A stretch of 64,000 nt of DNA, taken from assembly GCA_900545525.1 (NCBI GenBank), contig UQZX01000004.1, positions 62,001 to 126,000 on the forward strand. The letters run 5' to 3'. Position numbers and translations under genes: made by a program. This DNA is from an uncultured Prevotella sp. (lineage in GTDB: Bacteria > Bacteroidota > Bacteroidia > Bacteroidales > Bacteroidaceae). The stretch's first letter is position 1. Each line of letters begins with the position of its first letter. Shown piece by piece: positions 43,206-50,926 of the stretch. Under the pieces are notes generated by a model. It saw nothing but the letters and a program-made list of their open reading frames with translations, had not been told where the DNA came from and did not search any database.

Positions 43206-43438
43206 GAAAGTTGTTTTATTAAAAAAAGGCAGCCCGATGCCGTTAAACACGAGTCGCCTTTGCTGATTGTTATTAATGTGCGATATTAGCCATGAATGTT
43301 GTTTTGTACGGGCAAAGATAGAAAGTTTTTCCGACTGTGACAAACTTTACAATGAAAAATACGCCTGTACGGGGCAACTTGAATGCCGCGGGTATATATA
43401 AATATGTGACACATGGATGCAATGTCGATATTTTTGCG

Positions 43439-43446
43439 TACTTTTG
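43439..43446 (+). promoter_or_regulatory. Putative -7 box of radA (TACTTTTG)
   Basis: TACTTTTG fits TAnnTTTG and lies 19 nt before the radA start. The neighbouring sequence repeats TTTTGCGTAC twice. Confidence 0.5.
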
Positions 43447-43465
43447 CGTACAAACTAATTAAAAA

Positions 43466-44857
43466 ATGGCAAAGGACAAGACGGTATACGTGTGCTCCGA
43501 CTGCGGGCAGGAGTCGGCAAAATGGATAGGGAAATGCCCTGGATGCGGACACTGGAACACATTCAAGGAGTTTAAGATATCGGCAGACACGGGGCAGGCT
43601 GCGGCGCGCTCAGCGGCATATACCATGCGCACTGCCAAAGGCAGGGGCGGTAGCCGGCCGCTCTTCCTGCATGAGATACAGGCTAAGAACGAGCCGAGGA
43701 TTGACATGAACGACGCTGAGCTTAACCGCGTGCTGGGCGGCGGACTGGTGCCGGGGTCTATAGTGCTGCTCGGAGGCGAACCGGGAATAGGCAAGAGCAC
43801 GCTGACGCTACAGACGATATTGAGGCTGCCAGGGCAGAAAATACTATATGTAAGCGGTGAGGAAAGTGCCGGACAACTGAAAATGCGTGCCGAAAGGATT
43901 GAACATCCCGACAACGGCAACTGCATGATACTGTGCGAGACATCGCTTGAGCGCATCTTCGACAACATAAGGGAAACGGTGCCCGACATCGTCGTCGTAG
44001 ACTCGATACAGACGATAAGCACGGAAAACGCGGACAGCCCGGCTGGAAGCATCACGCAGGTGCGTGAGTGTGCAAGCGCGCTGCTGCGCTTCGCAAAGTC
44101 GGGCGGCACGCCGGTGATACTGATAGGACACATCAATAAGGAGGGCTCGCTCGCAGGTCCCAAAATTCTCGAACACATAGTGGATACCGTAATACAGTTT
44201 GAAGGAGACCAGCACTACATGTACCGCATACTGCGCTCGATAAAGAACAGGTTCGGCAGCACGTCGGAGCTGGGCATATACGAGATGAGGCAAGACGGGC
44301 TGCGGCAGGTCAGCAATCCTTCGGAACTGTTGCTCACGAAAGACCACGACGGACTGAGCGGCGTGGCAATTTCGTCGGCGATAGAAGGTGCAAGACCGTT
44401 TCTCGTCGAGACCCAGGCGCTTGTCTCGTCTGCTGCCTACGGCACGCCGCAACGCTCGGCGACGGGCTTCGACCAGCGCCGTCTCAACATGCTGCTTGCC
44501 GTGCTCGAAAAGCGCGTGGGCTTCAAGCTTATGCAGAAAGACGTTTTCCTGAACATCGCGGGCGGGCTGCGCGTCACCGACCCCGCAATGGACCTAAGCG
44601 TGATTGCTGCCGTGCTGTCGAGCAACGTGGACACGGCAATCGAAACGGGCTGGTGCATGGCGGGAGAAGTGGGTCTGAGCGGCGAAGTGCGCCCCGTAAA
44701 CCGCATAGAGCAGCGCATAGCCGAAGCCGGTAAACTGGGCTTCAGCCACATGATAGTGCCGCGGTATAACATGCAGGGACTCGACAGCCGCAAATACGGC
44801 ATAGAGCTTGTGCCTGTAAGAAAAGTCGAAGAGGCGCTGAGAGCACTCTTCGGATAG
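43466..44857 (+). CDS. radA: DNA repair protein RadA/Sms
   Basis: The 463-residue protein processes recombination intermediates. It has an N-terminal zinc finger (cysteines 10, 13, 24 and 27), a RecA-like ATPase with Walker A GGEPGIGKSTL and Walker B IVVVDSIQT, the RadA-specific KNRFGS motif, and a C-terminal Lon-protease-like domain with DLSVIAAVLSS. The length is typical. It starts MAKDKTVYVCSDCG. Confidence 0.97.
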   Translation: MAKDKTVYVCSDCGQESAKWIGKCPGCGHWNTFKEFKISADTGQAAARSAAYTMRTAKGRGGSRPLFLHEIQAKNEPRIDMNDAELNRVLGGGLVPGSIVLLGGEPGIGKSTLTLQTILRLPGQKILYVSGEESAGQLKMRAERIEHPDNGNCMILCETSLERIFDNIRETVPDIVVVDSIQTISTENADSPAGSITQVRECASALLRFAKSGGTPVILIGHINKEGSLAGPKILEHIVDTVIQFEGDQHYMYRILRSIKNRFGSTSELGIYEMRQDGLRQVSNPSELLLTKDHDGLSGVAISSAIEGARPFLVETQALVSSAAYGTPQRSATGFDQRRLNMLLAVLEKRVGFKLMQKDVFLNIAGGLRVTDPAMDLSVIAAVLSSNVDTAIETGWCMAGEVGLSGEVRPVNRIEQRIAEAGKLGFSHMIVPRYNMQGLDSRKYGIELVPVRKVEEALRALFG

Positions 44858-44900
44858 GCAGGGACATGGCAACAGAAAATCATTTATACACATATACACT

Positions 44901-45710
44901 ATGAAAAGACAGCTTACAGCATTACTGATGTGCCTGCTCATCATCTCTTCCGGCATGGCACAGACAATGTTGCCACACCCCTGGCAGGGCAGACGCGTGG
45001 CTTATCTGGGAGACTCGATAACCGACCCGAACCACAAAGCGGCAAAAAAGAAATACTGGGCGTTCCTTGAGGAGTGGCTCGGCATCACTCCCTTTGTATA
45101 TGCCATAAGCGGCAGGCAGTGGAACGACATTCCGAGACAGGCGGAGAAGCTCAGGTCAGAGCACGGCGACGACTTCGACGCAATCATCATCTTCATCGGC
45201 ACGAACGACTTCAACGCCGGAGTGCCCACGGGAACATGGTTTACGGAGAATGAAGAGGACATCGCCACAAACATCAACGAGCCGCAGGCAACGGAAAAGC
45301 GCAGGAAGCTGCATCCCGTCATGGCAGACAGCACTTACTGCGGGCGCATAAACATTGCGCTGAGCACCGTGAAGAGAATGTTCCCCTATAAGCAGATTGT
45401 CGTAATGACGCCCATACACCGTTCCGTATACGTGTCAAAGACCGGGAAATGGCAGCAGCCGGACAACTGCTGCAACAAGAACGGGGAGTATCTGTCGGCA
45501 TACATCGAGGAATCGAAGGCATGCGGCAACATCTGGTCGGTGCCTGTAATAGACCTCAACGCCCTTTGCGGACTCAACCCGTCGCTGGACGAACACCGCC
45601 AGTACTTCAAGGACGGCGGTACGGACCTGCTGCATCCCAACGACAGGGGGCATGAGAGAATTGCGCGCACGATGATGTACCAGCTGCTCACCCTGCCCTG
45701 CACGTTCTGA
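44901..45710 (+). CDS. Secreted SGNH/GDSL hydrolase
   Basis: The 269-residue protein has a signal peptide (MKRQLTALLMCLLIISSGMAQ). SGNH blocks: AYLGDSITDPN (catalytic Ser), FIGTNDF (Asn), and DLLHPNDRGHERIA with the Asp-His pair. Such enzymes remove acyl or acetyl groups from glycans or lipids. The substrate is not known. It lies 43 nt after radA. Confidence 0.9.
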   Translation: MKRQLTALLMCLLIISSGMAQTMLPHPWQGRRVAYLGDSITDPNHKAAKKKYWAFLEEWLGITPFVYAISGRQWNDIPRQAEKLRSEHGDDFDAIIIFIGTNDFNAGVPTGTWFTENEEDIATNINEPQATEKRRKLHPVMADSTYCGRINIALSTVKRMFPYKQIVVMTPIHRSVYVSKTGKWQQPDNCCNKNGEYLSAYIEESKACGNIWSVPVIDLNALCGLNPSLDEHRQYFKDGGTDLLHPNDRGHERIARTMMYQLLTLPCTF

Positions 45711-45820
45711 GGTTGCAACCATACGCTGTGCCTATATATGATATATATGTACGCGTACATATATTAATGTGAGTTTTACGTTCGGACGGGTTCCTTCGTT
45801 CGGATTGTTCCATACAGTTC

Positions 45821-45856
45821 GTGCCAAGATATAAAATAGATCTTATATCTTGGCAC
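45821..45856. terminator. 14-bp perfect hairpin after the SGNH gene
   Basis: GTGCCAAGATATAA pairs with TTATATCTTGGCAC around an 8-nt loop. It lies 110 nt after the SGNH stop. Following on the plus strand is AACATTTT, so it could be a terminator, though the U-run is poor. Confidence 0.4.
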
Positions 45857-45871
45857 AACATTTTCCACACA

Positions 45872-45934
45872 ATATAGCATGGAATTCCATACTACCTATT
45901 AAAGAATTCCGTACCATATAGCATGGAATTCCAT
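45872..45934. repeat. Two copies of ATATAGCATGGAATTCCAT with palindromic core
   Basis: The 19-bp repeat at 45872-45890 recurs identically at 45916-45934, 44 bp apart, about four helical turns. Each holds the perfect palindrome ATGGAATTCCAT. GAATTCCGTACCAT between them is a partial third copy. They lie 110-170 bp upstream of the promoter at 46031 and could be operator sites. Confidence 0.55.
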
Positions 45935-45990
45935 CCATGCAAGACAATATTCCATGCGGCATCTTTCCGCGTCCAGACAGCCATGATGAA

Positions 45991-46038
45991 AATCACGGAT
46001 TTCCGTTATTGCAGATAACAGGCTGTTGATTATTTTTG
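45991..46038 (+). promoter_or_regulatory. Promoter of the exported-protein operon with 20-bp palindromic operator
   Basis: AATCACGG-ATTT-CCGTTATT (45991-46010) ends exactly 20 nt before TATTTTTG (46031-46038). The palindrome thus occupies the -33 region, the place of a class II activator. The same palindrome and the same 20-nt distance are found at the response-regulator gene (48254-48301). The start codon at 46101 is 62 nt downstream of the -7 box. Confidence 0.65.
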
Positions 46039-46100
46039 CAATGTGCGTACGCAAGACATGGAATAACTGTAAAAGTAATTATATCCTAAAGACGAATAAC

Positions 46101-46802
46101 ATGAAAAAACATCATTATCTTATTGTCGCATCTGTGACATGCGCATTAATGGCTGGGTGCAGGAAAGGCGGTCCGTCTGTATCGGGACCGCTCGGCGAAC
46201 TGCCACAGATTGTAAAAGAATATGACGGAAAGTTGGAAGACACGCGCAGGAAACTGGAGAAGGCTACAGACACCGACAAGATGCAGGCGCTGTTTGCAAA
46301 GGGTAGCGCCGTGAAGGAGGAAATGACGGCGCAGATAAAGAGCCGGAAGGAAAAGCTCATCGGAAAGGACATCGCGGGAGAGGTTTCTGGCGATGTACCC
46401 TTAAAGATAGTGGTGCCATTCAGGATAAAAAACGTTACCGACAAGGGCAATATCGAGGTTACCGCAGAGGTGGAACTGACGGAAACAGGGACATACCTCA
46501 GCGACAACTCCGCCTTCTGCCTTTCGGACATACGCGTGATAGCCGTGGGCGGAAACGAGAACGAAACGTACGTGCATGGCGGAGGGGCTTTCAGGACCGA
46601 CGGACTGCCATACGCCGACAAATATGTCCTCGGAACAAAGGGATTTGTCACGATGTTCCTGCGGATAGAGCCGTGGAATGCAGACATGATGGGCAGCCTT
46701 TCCAAACTCGTCATCGCAAACAAGAAGAGCGACAGATACGGCAAGGCGAAGGAGTACACCAAGAAGGCTAAGGAAGAGTATGAAAACATGTATAACAAAT
46801 AA
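46101..46802 (+). CDS. Hypothetical lipoprotein under the shared palindrome
   Basis: From ATG 46101 the protein has 233 residues with lipoprotein signal MKKHHYLIVASVTCALMAGC; the frame extends further upstream to 46026 but that part crosses the promoter. Residues about 35-90 are a charged helix, possibly coiled coil (LEDTRRKLEKATDTDKMQAL). A beta-rich domain (KIVVPFRIKNVTDKGNIEV) follows, and a Lys-rich end. No family is recognised. It forms an operon with the next gene (10 nt gap). Confidence 0.75.
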   Translation: MKKHHYLIVASVTCALMAGCRKGGPSVSGPLGELPQIVKEYDGKLEDTRRKLEKATDTDKMQALFAKGSAVKEEMTAQIKSRKEKLIGKDIAGEVSGDVPLKIVVPFRIKNVTDKGNIEVTAEVELTETGTYLSDNSAFCLSDIRVIAVGGNENETYVHGGGAFRTDGLPYADKYVLGTKGFVTMFLRIEPWNADMMGSLSKLVIANKKSDRYGKAKEYTKKAKEEYENMYNK

Positions 46803-46812
46803 CGTTTGACAA

Positions 46813-47421
46813 ATGAAAACAAAAGTATTGACAATGGCGTGCATAATGGCATTCGCATTCGGCGCGCCGCAGACGGCAGGCGCACAGCTGGGGAAAATCA
46901 TCAGTAAGGCGAAGAAAGCCGTGAAAGACGTGAACAACATCCTCGGCACACAGGACACGGGCACGGGTAACAAGGCGGCAGACGACACTCCTGCCGTGGC
47001 AGCGGTACCGATACCGGGCGGCGGAGAGATGCAAAACCCGCTTGCAAAGGCTATGGACGTGGAGCTTGTGGGTGCATACGGCAAGAGCTCTTCCCTGAAC
47101 TACGGATCTGTTTACCTTGTCCTGAAGGTAAGAATGAACCTAAACATGACGAAGGCTTCGTTCGGGAGCGCAAACAACGTTAGGGGTATGGCTGTTGACG
47201 AGGAAGGAAACACTTATCCCCTGGACACCATGGGGGCATATCCGAAGGACATGACCGAGGGGCTGTTCGTCAAGGTTGTGCTTGACGATAAGGATCTTCA
47301 GTTCAAAGACGTGAGGAAAACGGCAAAGAAGATGCAGATGATACGTCTTGGCGTTTACATCGATGCAAACCACCGCGGGGTGATAACATTCAAGGACGTG
47401 CCGATACAGTGGGAGGAATAG
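46813..47421 (+). CDS. Hypothetical exported protein
   Basis: The 202-residue protein has a signal peptide (MKTKVLTMACIMAFAFGAPQTAGAQ), a basic helix (LGKIISKAKKAVKDVNNIL) and a beta-rich domain. That domain, with LVLKVRMNLNMTKASFGSA and GVITFKDVPIQWEE, resembles in style the one of the lipoprotein before it. The two may be distant relatives or partners in the envelope. The function is unknown. Confidence 0.75.
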   Translation: MKTKVLTMACIMAFAFGAPQTAGAQLGKIISKAKKAVKDVNNILGTQDTGTGNKAADDTPAVAAVPIPGGGEMQNPLAKAMDVELVGAYGKSSSLNYGSVYLVLKVRMNLNMTKASFGSANNVRGMAVDEEGNTYPLDTMGAYPKDMTEGLFVKVVLDDKDLQFKDVRKTAKKMQMIRLGVYIDANHRGVITFKDVPIQWEE

Positions 47422-47429
47422 AATATCGG

Positions 47430-47561
47430 GAAGTTAAAGGAAGTCAGGAGAAGTCAAGGAAGTTAAAGGACAATTGTCTCGTGGTGTAAACCGCACCAGT
47501 GCTCTGCAACAAAGCATACGTCCTTTAACTTCCTTGACTTCTCCTGACTTCCTTTAACTTC
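47430..47561. repeat. Perfect 42-bp inverted repeat of GAAGTYA heptamers between convergent genes
   Basis: The left arm 47430-47471 and the right arm 47520-47561 are exact reverse complements over 42 bp, with a 48-nt loop. Each arm is built of GAAGTTA/GAAGTCA units with 2-3 nt spacers. It lies between the ends of two converging genes and could act as a bidirectional terminator, but its repeat make-up links it to the heptamer arrays elsewhere. Confidence 0.92.
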
Positions 47562-47570
47562 TTATTCTCA

Positions 47571-48248
47571 CTATTCCTCCCCCGCATAATCCGCCGGCAT
47601 GATATACCCCATTGCCACCGCTTTCATCACAAGGTCGGCAATGTTACGCGCCTTCAGCTTTGCGAACAGGCTCTTGCGGTGGCTCTCCACCGTGTTCTCG
47701 CTGACAAACAGATGCGACGCAATCTCCTTCGACGTATATCCGCGGGCAATGTCTCTCAACACCTCTATCTCGCGCAAGGACGGGATGTCGTTGCCCGTGT
47801 CAAACCTGCGCAGCGTCTTTCTGTATTCCGGACAGAAATAACGGTCGCCGTTAAGAACGGTCACGATAGCCTCTATGATGCGTGAGAAGTCGGTCGTTTT
47901 ATAAAGAATGGCGTTGACGCCGCGGTCGAGCATCTGGCGTATGAGCCATATCTCCTCGTGTATGGTATTCACGATGATGCGGGCGTCGGCATATCTCGCC
48001 CTTATGGCGTCTATCAGCACAAATCCGTTCACATCGGGCATGCCTATGTCTACAATATACACATCAAAGCCATGCGACGGAAGAATGTCCATAAGCTCGG
48101 AAGACCTGCTGAAAGCAGCAACATTCCTGACGCCATACTTGTTCAGAAGGCTCTTAAATCCTTCAAGAACCAGCGCATGGTCGTCAACGATTGCAACAGA
48201 CAAGTCCCGCAGCCTGTACGCAGCGGATATTTTTATATTGTCGTTCAT
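47571..48248 (-). CDS. LuxR/NarL-type response regulator
   Basis: From ATG 48248 the protein has 225 residues. The receiver domain begins LSVAIVDDHALVLEG (acidic pocket), and its phospho-acceptor Asp is in VYIVDIGMPDVNGF. The C-terminal helix-turn-helix has LREIEVLRDIARGYTSKEIA and VSENTVESHRKSLFAKL. In-frame starts at 48308 (ATG) and 48317 (GTG) exist, but a TAnnTTTG box ends 6 nt before ATG 48248, so that start would be used as a leaderless mRNA. The upstream gene encodes the partner kinase. Confidence 0.9.
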   Translation of the reverse strand: MNDNIKISAAYRLRDLSVAIVDDHALVLEGFKSLLNKYGVRNVAAFSRSSELMDILPSHGFDVYIVDIGMPDVNGFVLIDAIRARYADARIIVNTIHEEIWLIRQMLDRGVNAILYKTTDFSRIIEAIVTVLNGDRYFCPEYRKTLRRFDTGNDIPSLREIEVLRDIARGYTSKEIASHLFVSENTVESHRKSLFAKLKARNIADLVMKAVAMGYIMPADYAGEE

Positions 48249-48253
48249 AGGCG

Positions 48254-48301
48254 CAAAATTATACTGCACGCCGCAACAATCAATCACGGGTTTCCGTGAT
48301 T
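48254..48301 (-). promoter_or_regulatory. Internal promoter of the response regulator with 20-bp palindrome
   Basis: On the minus strand AATCACGG-AAAC-CCGTGATT (48301-48282), then 20 nt, then TAATTTTG (48261-48254), then CGCCT and the ATG at 48248. The perfect 8-bp arms with a tetraloop could also form an RNA hairpin. The identical layout at 45991-46038 argues for a protein-binding site. Confidence 0.65.
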
Positions 48302-48309
48302 TTATCATA

Positions 48310-50058
48310 TCACACACGTATATTTACGTCAAATCTTACAACCGTACCGTCATCGCCGCCCTCCACGCTTATCCTTCCGCCGACAGCCTCGGCACGCTGA
48401 CGCATCGTGCGGACACCTATTCCCGACGACTTGCCGCCACCGCGCCCGTTGTCGCTTACCTCTACCGTCACACAGCCGGCGTCTGCCGACATCCTGACGC
48501 TTATCTCCGTTGCCCCCGAATGCTTCAAGGCATTGGACAAAGCTTCCTGAACTATTCGGTAGATGCCGAACGACACACCGTCGGGCACTCTTTTCCATGA
48601 AGCGTCATGCGGCTGCGACCCGTATGAGACACGGCAGGGAGCTGCGCCGGCGGCAATCCTCTCCACATAGTCGGACAAAACCTCGTCAATAGTGGCATAG
48701 CGGAACTCAGGAGGCATCAGCTCATGCGATATCCGCCGTGCCTGCTCACGGCATTCGGCAAGCATTCCGACCGACGGCGAGGAAGGCTCCGATGCCGCAA
48801 GCCTCAGCTCTATAGTATAAAGGTCGTTGCACAGACCGTCGTGCAGCTCACGTGCCAGACGGTTGCGCTCACCCTCAAGCCCGCTGATATATTTCTCGGT
48901 CATGCGGCGGTCCATGTCATTGCGCAAAGCGGCGAACTCCGCCTCGCGTGCATGCGCCCTGTGCCGCGAACGCAGCACATAAACATATACGCCAACAGAA
49001 ATAATGACAAGCAGGGCGATGACAGCGGTAACATAAAGCTGCATGCGCGCCAGCCTCGCACGGCTCTCCGACAGGGCAAGCTCCTTTTCCTTTGCATCAT
49101 ATTTCACCGTAAGCTCCCTCAGGCTTTCCGCCTTGTAAGCTTCGTACAGGCTGTCGCGCACGGCACCAGCCTTCATCAGATAGTCATACGCACGGCGGTA
49201 GTCTCCCCTGCGCGCATATATTTCATGGATGTTATTATAACAGTCATAAACTACAAAAGGCATTCCAGCAATGCCGTCGAGCGACATTATTTCGTCAAAC
49301 ATGGCAAGCGCCCTGACGTCGTCTCCCTTGTTCAGTGCCAGTCCGCATTCCACCTGATAATATGTCAGACGGCTCATCATCTCCTTTGCCTTCGGCAGAA
49401 GTGCGGTACAAATTTTCTCCCATTCGGCACGCTCCGCCGCCTTGCCAGCCTTTTCGCTCAGCATCACCATATTGGCGGCTGCTGCAAGGGCAGGGTCCCA
49501 CATTCTGAGCGATGCCGAATATTCATAGCTTTTGGTCAATACGCGCCTGCCGGAGCCTATGTCGCCGCACATCACGAATATCGTTCCAAGACGGCTGAAC
49601 AGCTGCGCCTTGAACTCCTTGTCATTGCAACGCCCCGCCCACTCGTCAGCCTTGCGCGCATATACGGTTGCCTGCTCCTTATGCTGCATGTCTACATGCA
49701 ACGTGGCAATGTTAAGATAAAGCACGGCAACCTCCTGCCTCGCATCCTCATCCGCCGTCTTCATAAATCCGGCATCCGTACACAGTTCAAGAGCCTTGTT
49801 ATAATGCCTGAGGGCATCGTCGGTCCTGCCGAGCGTACGAAGATACACGCCCATGGAAGAGTGCACGCCCAACTGTGCATTGCGATTGTCGGAAGCCTCA
49901 GCCTCATGCAGCGCCTCTTCTGCGACAATCAGCGCCGAATCGTTCTTACCCTGCGCATGCAGCGCCTCAGCCTTCTCACGTAAACAGCCTGTCTTGTCTT
50001 CTGCCGCAACCGCACACGAAATAAACAGCAGGACAGTTATAAGTGCCTTTCTTGACAT
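48310..50058 (-). CDS. Sensor histidine kinase with periplasmic TPR domain (NarL/UhpB type)
   Basis: From ATG 50058 the protein has 582 residues; the longer frame would overlap queC. A signal peptide (MSRKALITVLLFISCAVAA) precedes TPR units (ALRHYNKALELCTDAGFMK) in the periplasm. One membrane helix (LYVTAVIALLVIISVGVYVYVL, near residue 375), a coiled segment, the HisKA_3 box ERNRLARELHDG with the phosphorylated His, and an ATP-binding domain with SDNGRGGG and GIGVRTMRQRAEAVGG follow. The cognate regulator gene is next. Confidence 0.92.
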   Translation of the reverse strand: MSRKALITVLLFISCAVAAEDKTGCLREKAEALHAQGKNDSALIVAEEALHEAEASDNRNAQLGVHSSMGVYLRTLGRTDDALRHYNKALELCTDAGFMKTADEDARQEVAVLYLNIATLHVDMQHKEQATVYARKADEWAGRCNDKEFKAQLFSRLGTIFVMCGDIGSGRRVLTKSYEYSASLRMWDPALAAAANMVMLSEKAGKAAERAEWEKICTALLPKAKEMMSRLTYYQVECGLALNKGDDVRALAMFDEIMSLDGIAGMPFVVYDCYNNIHEIYARRGDYRRAYDYLMKAGAVRDSLYEAYKAESLRELTVKYDAKEKELALSESRARLARMQLYVTAVIALLVIISVGVYVYVLRSRHRAHAREAEFAALRNDMDRRMTEKYISGLEGERNRLARELHDGLCNDLYTIELRLAASEPSSPSVGMLAECREQARRISHELMPPEFRYATIDEVLSDYVERIAAGAAPCRVSYGSQPHDASWKRVPDGVSFGIYRIVQEALSNALKHSGATEISVRMSADAGCVTVEVSDNGRGGGKSSGIGVRTMRQRAEAVGGRISVEGGDDGTVVRFDVNIRV

Positions 50059-50110
50059 TTTAATCTTTCTTTTTATCTGGTTCAATAAATATCTCCTCTG
50101 CATATCACGG

Positions 50111-50788
50111 CTATACGCCATCCACTGCCGTCTGTATATCCACATACTCCGTGGTGTCGCGCAAGCCTGCATAAGCCATTGCCTCCTTGCGCTCGACGCA
50201 TGTGCCACATCTGCCGCAGTGCTTCTCGCCGCCCTTATAGCAGCTCCATGTCTCGGCATAGTCTATGCCCAATGCCTTGCCCCTGAGGGCAATGTCTCCC
50301 TTTGTGATGTCCTTATATGGAGCGAGCACCTCCACACCCGGATAGGTTCCGGTCCTTGTCGCCTCACTCATCGACGCTATAAACTCCGGACGGCAGTCGG
50401 GATATATGGCATGGTCGCCGCCGTGATTGGCTATCATGACATACTTAAGCCCGTTGCTCTCGGCTATTCCCGCGGCAATGGCAAGCATTATGCCGTTGCG
50501 GAACGGCACGACGGTCGACTTCATGTTGTCGTCGGCATAGTGCCCTTCGGGTATGGCAGCGGCACCGTCGAGCAGCGAACTTTTAAAATATCGCGGCATG
50601 AAGTCAAGGTTTATCACTACGTGCCTTATGCCCAGCCGTTCACAGTGCTTTTTTGCATAAGGAATCTCACGGGCATTGTGGTTGCTCCCGTAGTCGAAGG
50701 ATATGCCGAGGGCAATGCGCTCGTGCATGTCGTATAGCAGCGTGATGCTGTCCATTCCGCCGCTGACAATGATGACTGTGTCTTTCAT
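50111..50788 (-). CDS. queC: 7-cyano-7-deazaguanine synthase
   Basis: The 225-residue enzyme makes preQ0, the precursor of queuosine. The PP-loop SGGMDSITLLYDM is at the N-terminus and the zinc-binding cysteines are in CYKGGEKHCGRCGTCVERKEA. The length is usual. The histidine kinase gene follows 52 nt after the stop; co-transcription is possible but a functional tie is not evident. Confidence 0.96.
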   Translation of the reverse strand: MKDTVIIVSGGMDSITLLYDMHERIALGISFDYGSNHNAREIPYAKKHCERLGIRHVVINLDFMPRYFKSSLLDGAAAIPEGHYADDNMKSTVVPFRNGIMLAIAAGIAESNGLKYVMIANHGGDHAIYPDCRPEFIASMSEATRTGTYPGVEVLAPYKDITKGDIALRGKALGIDYAETWSCYKGGEKHCGRCGTCVERKEAMAYAGLRDTTEYVDIQTAVDGV

Positions 50789-50926
50789 ATTCGTCTGTTA
50801 TCTTTCATCGTTTATTTTCAGAAAACAAAAGACCTGTCCGCATACCTGTCATAAGCAATAATACCATAATTGCAGGCAGATATGAGAACAGATCTCTCAT
50901 ACTTATCACACTAAATCAAAGATTTC

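Noticed and set aside
43206..43343. Longer N-terminus for the substrate-binding-like lipoprotein
   Set aside because: The lipobox-bearing signal peptide starts at 43205; the extension has no signal features.
46026..46100. Longer N-terminus for the lipoprotein at 46101
   Set aside because: It would cross the -7 box and spoil the lipoprotein signal that begins at 46101.
48724..49983. A 419-codon plus-strand open frame
   Set aside because: It is antisense to the TPR histidine kinase and shows no motif.
50102..50110. ATATCACGG half-site near the histidine kinase start as a third regulator operator
   Set aside because: Only one half of the palindrome is present and there is no TAnnTTTG 20 nt away.
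50059..50259. Longer N-terminus for the histidine kinase
   Set aside because: It would overlap the queC 3' end and precede a clear signal peptide that starts at 50058.
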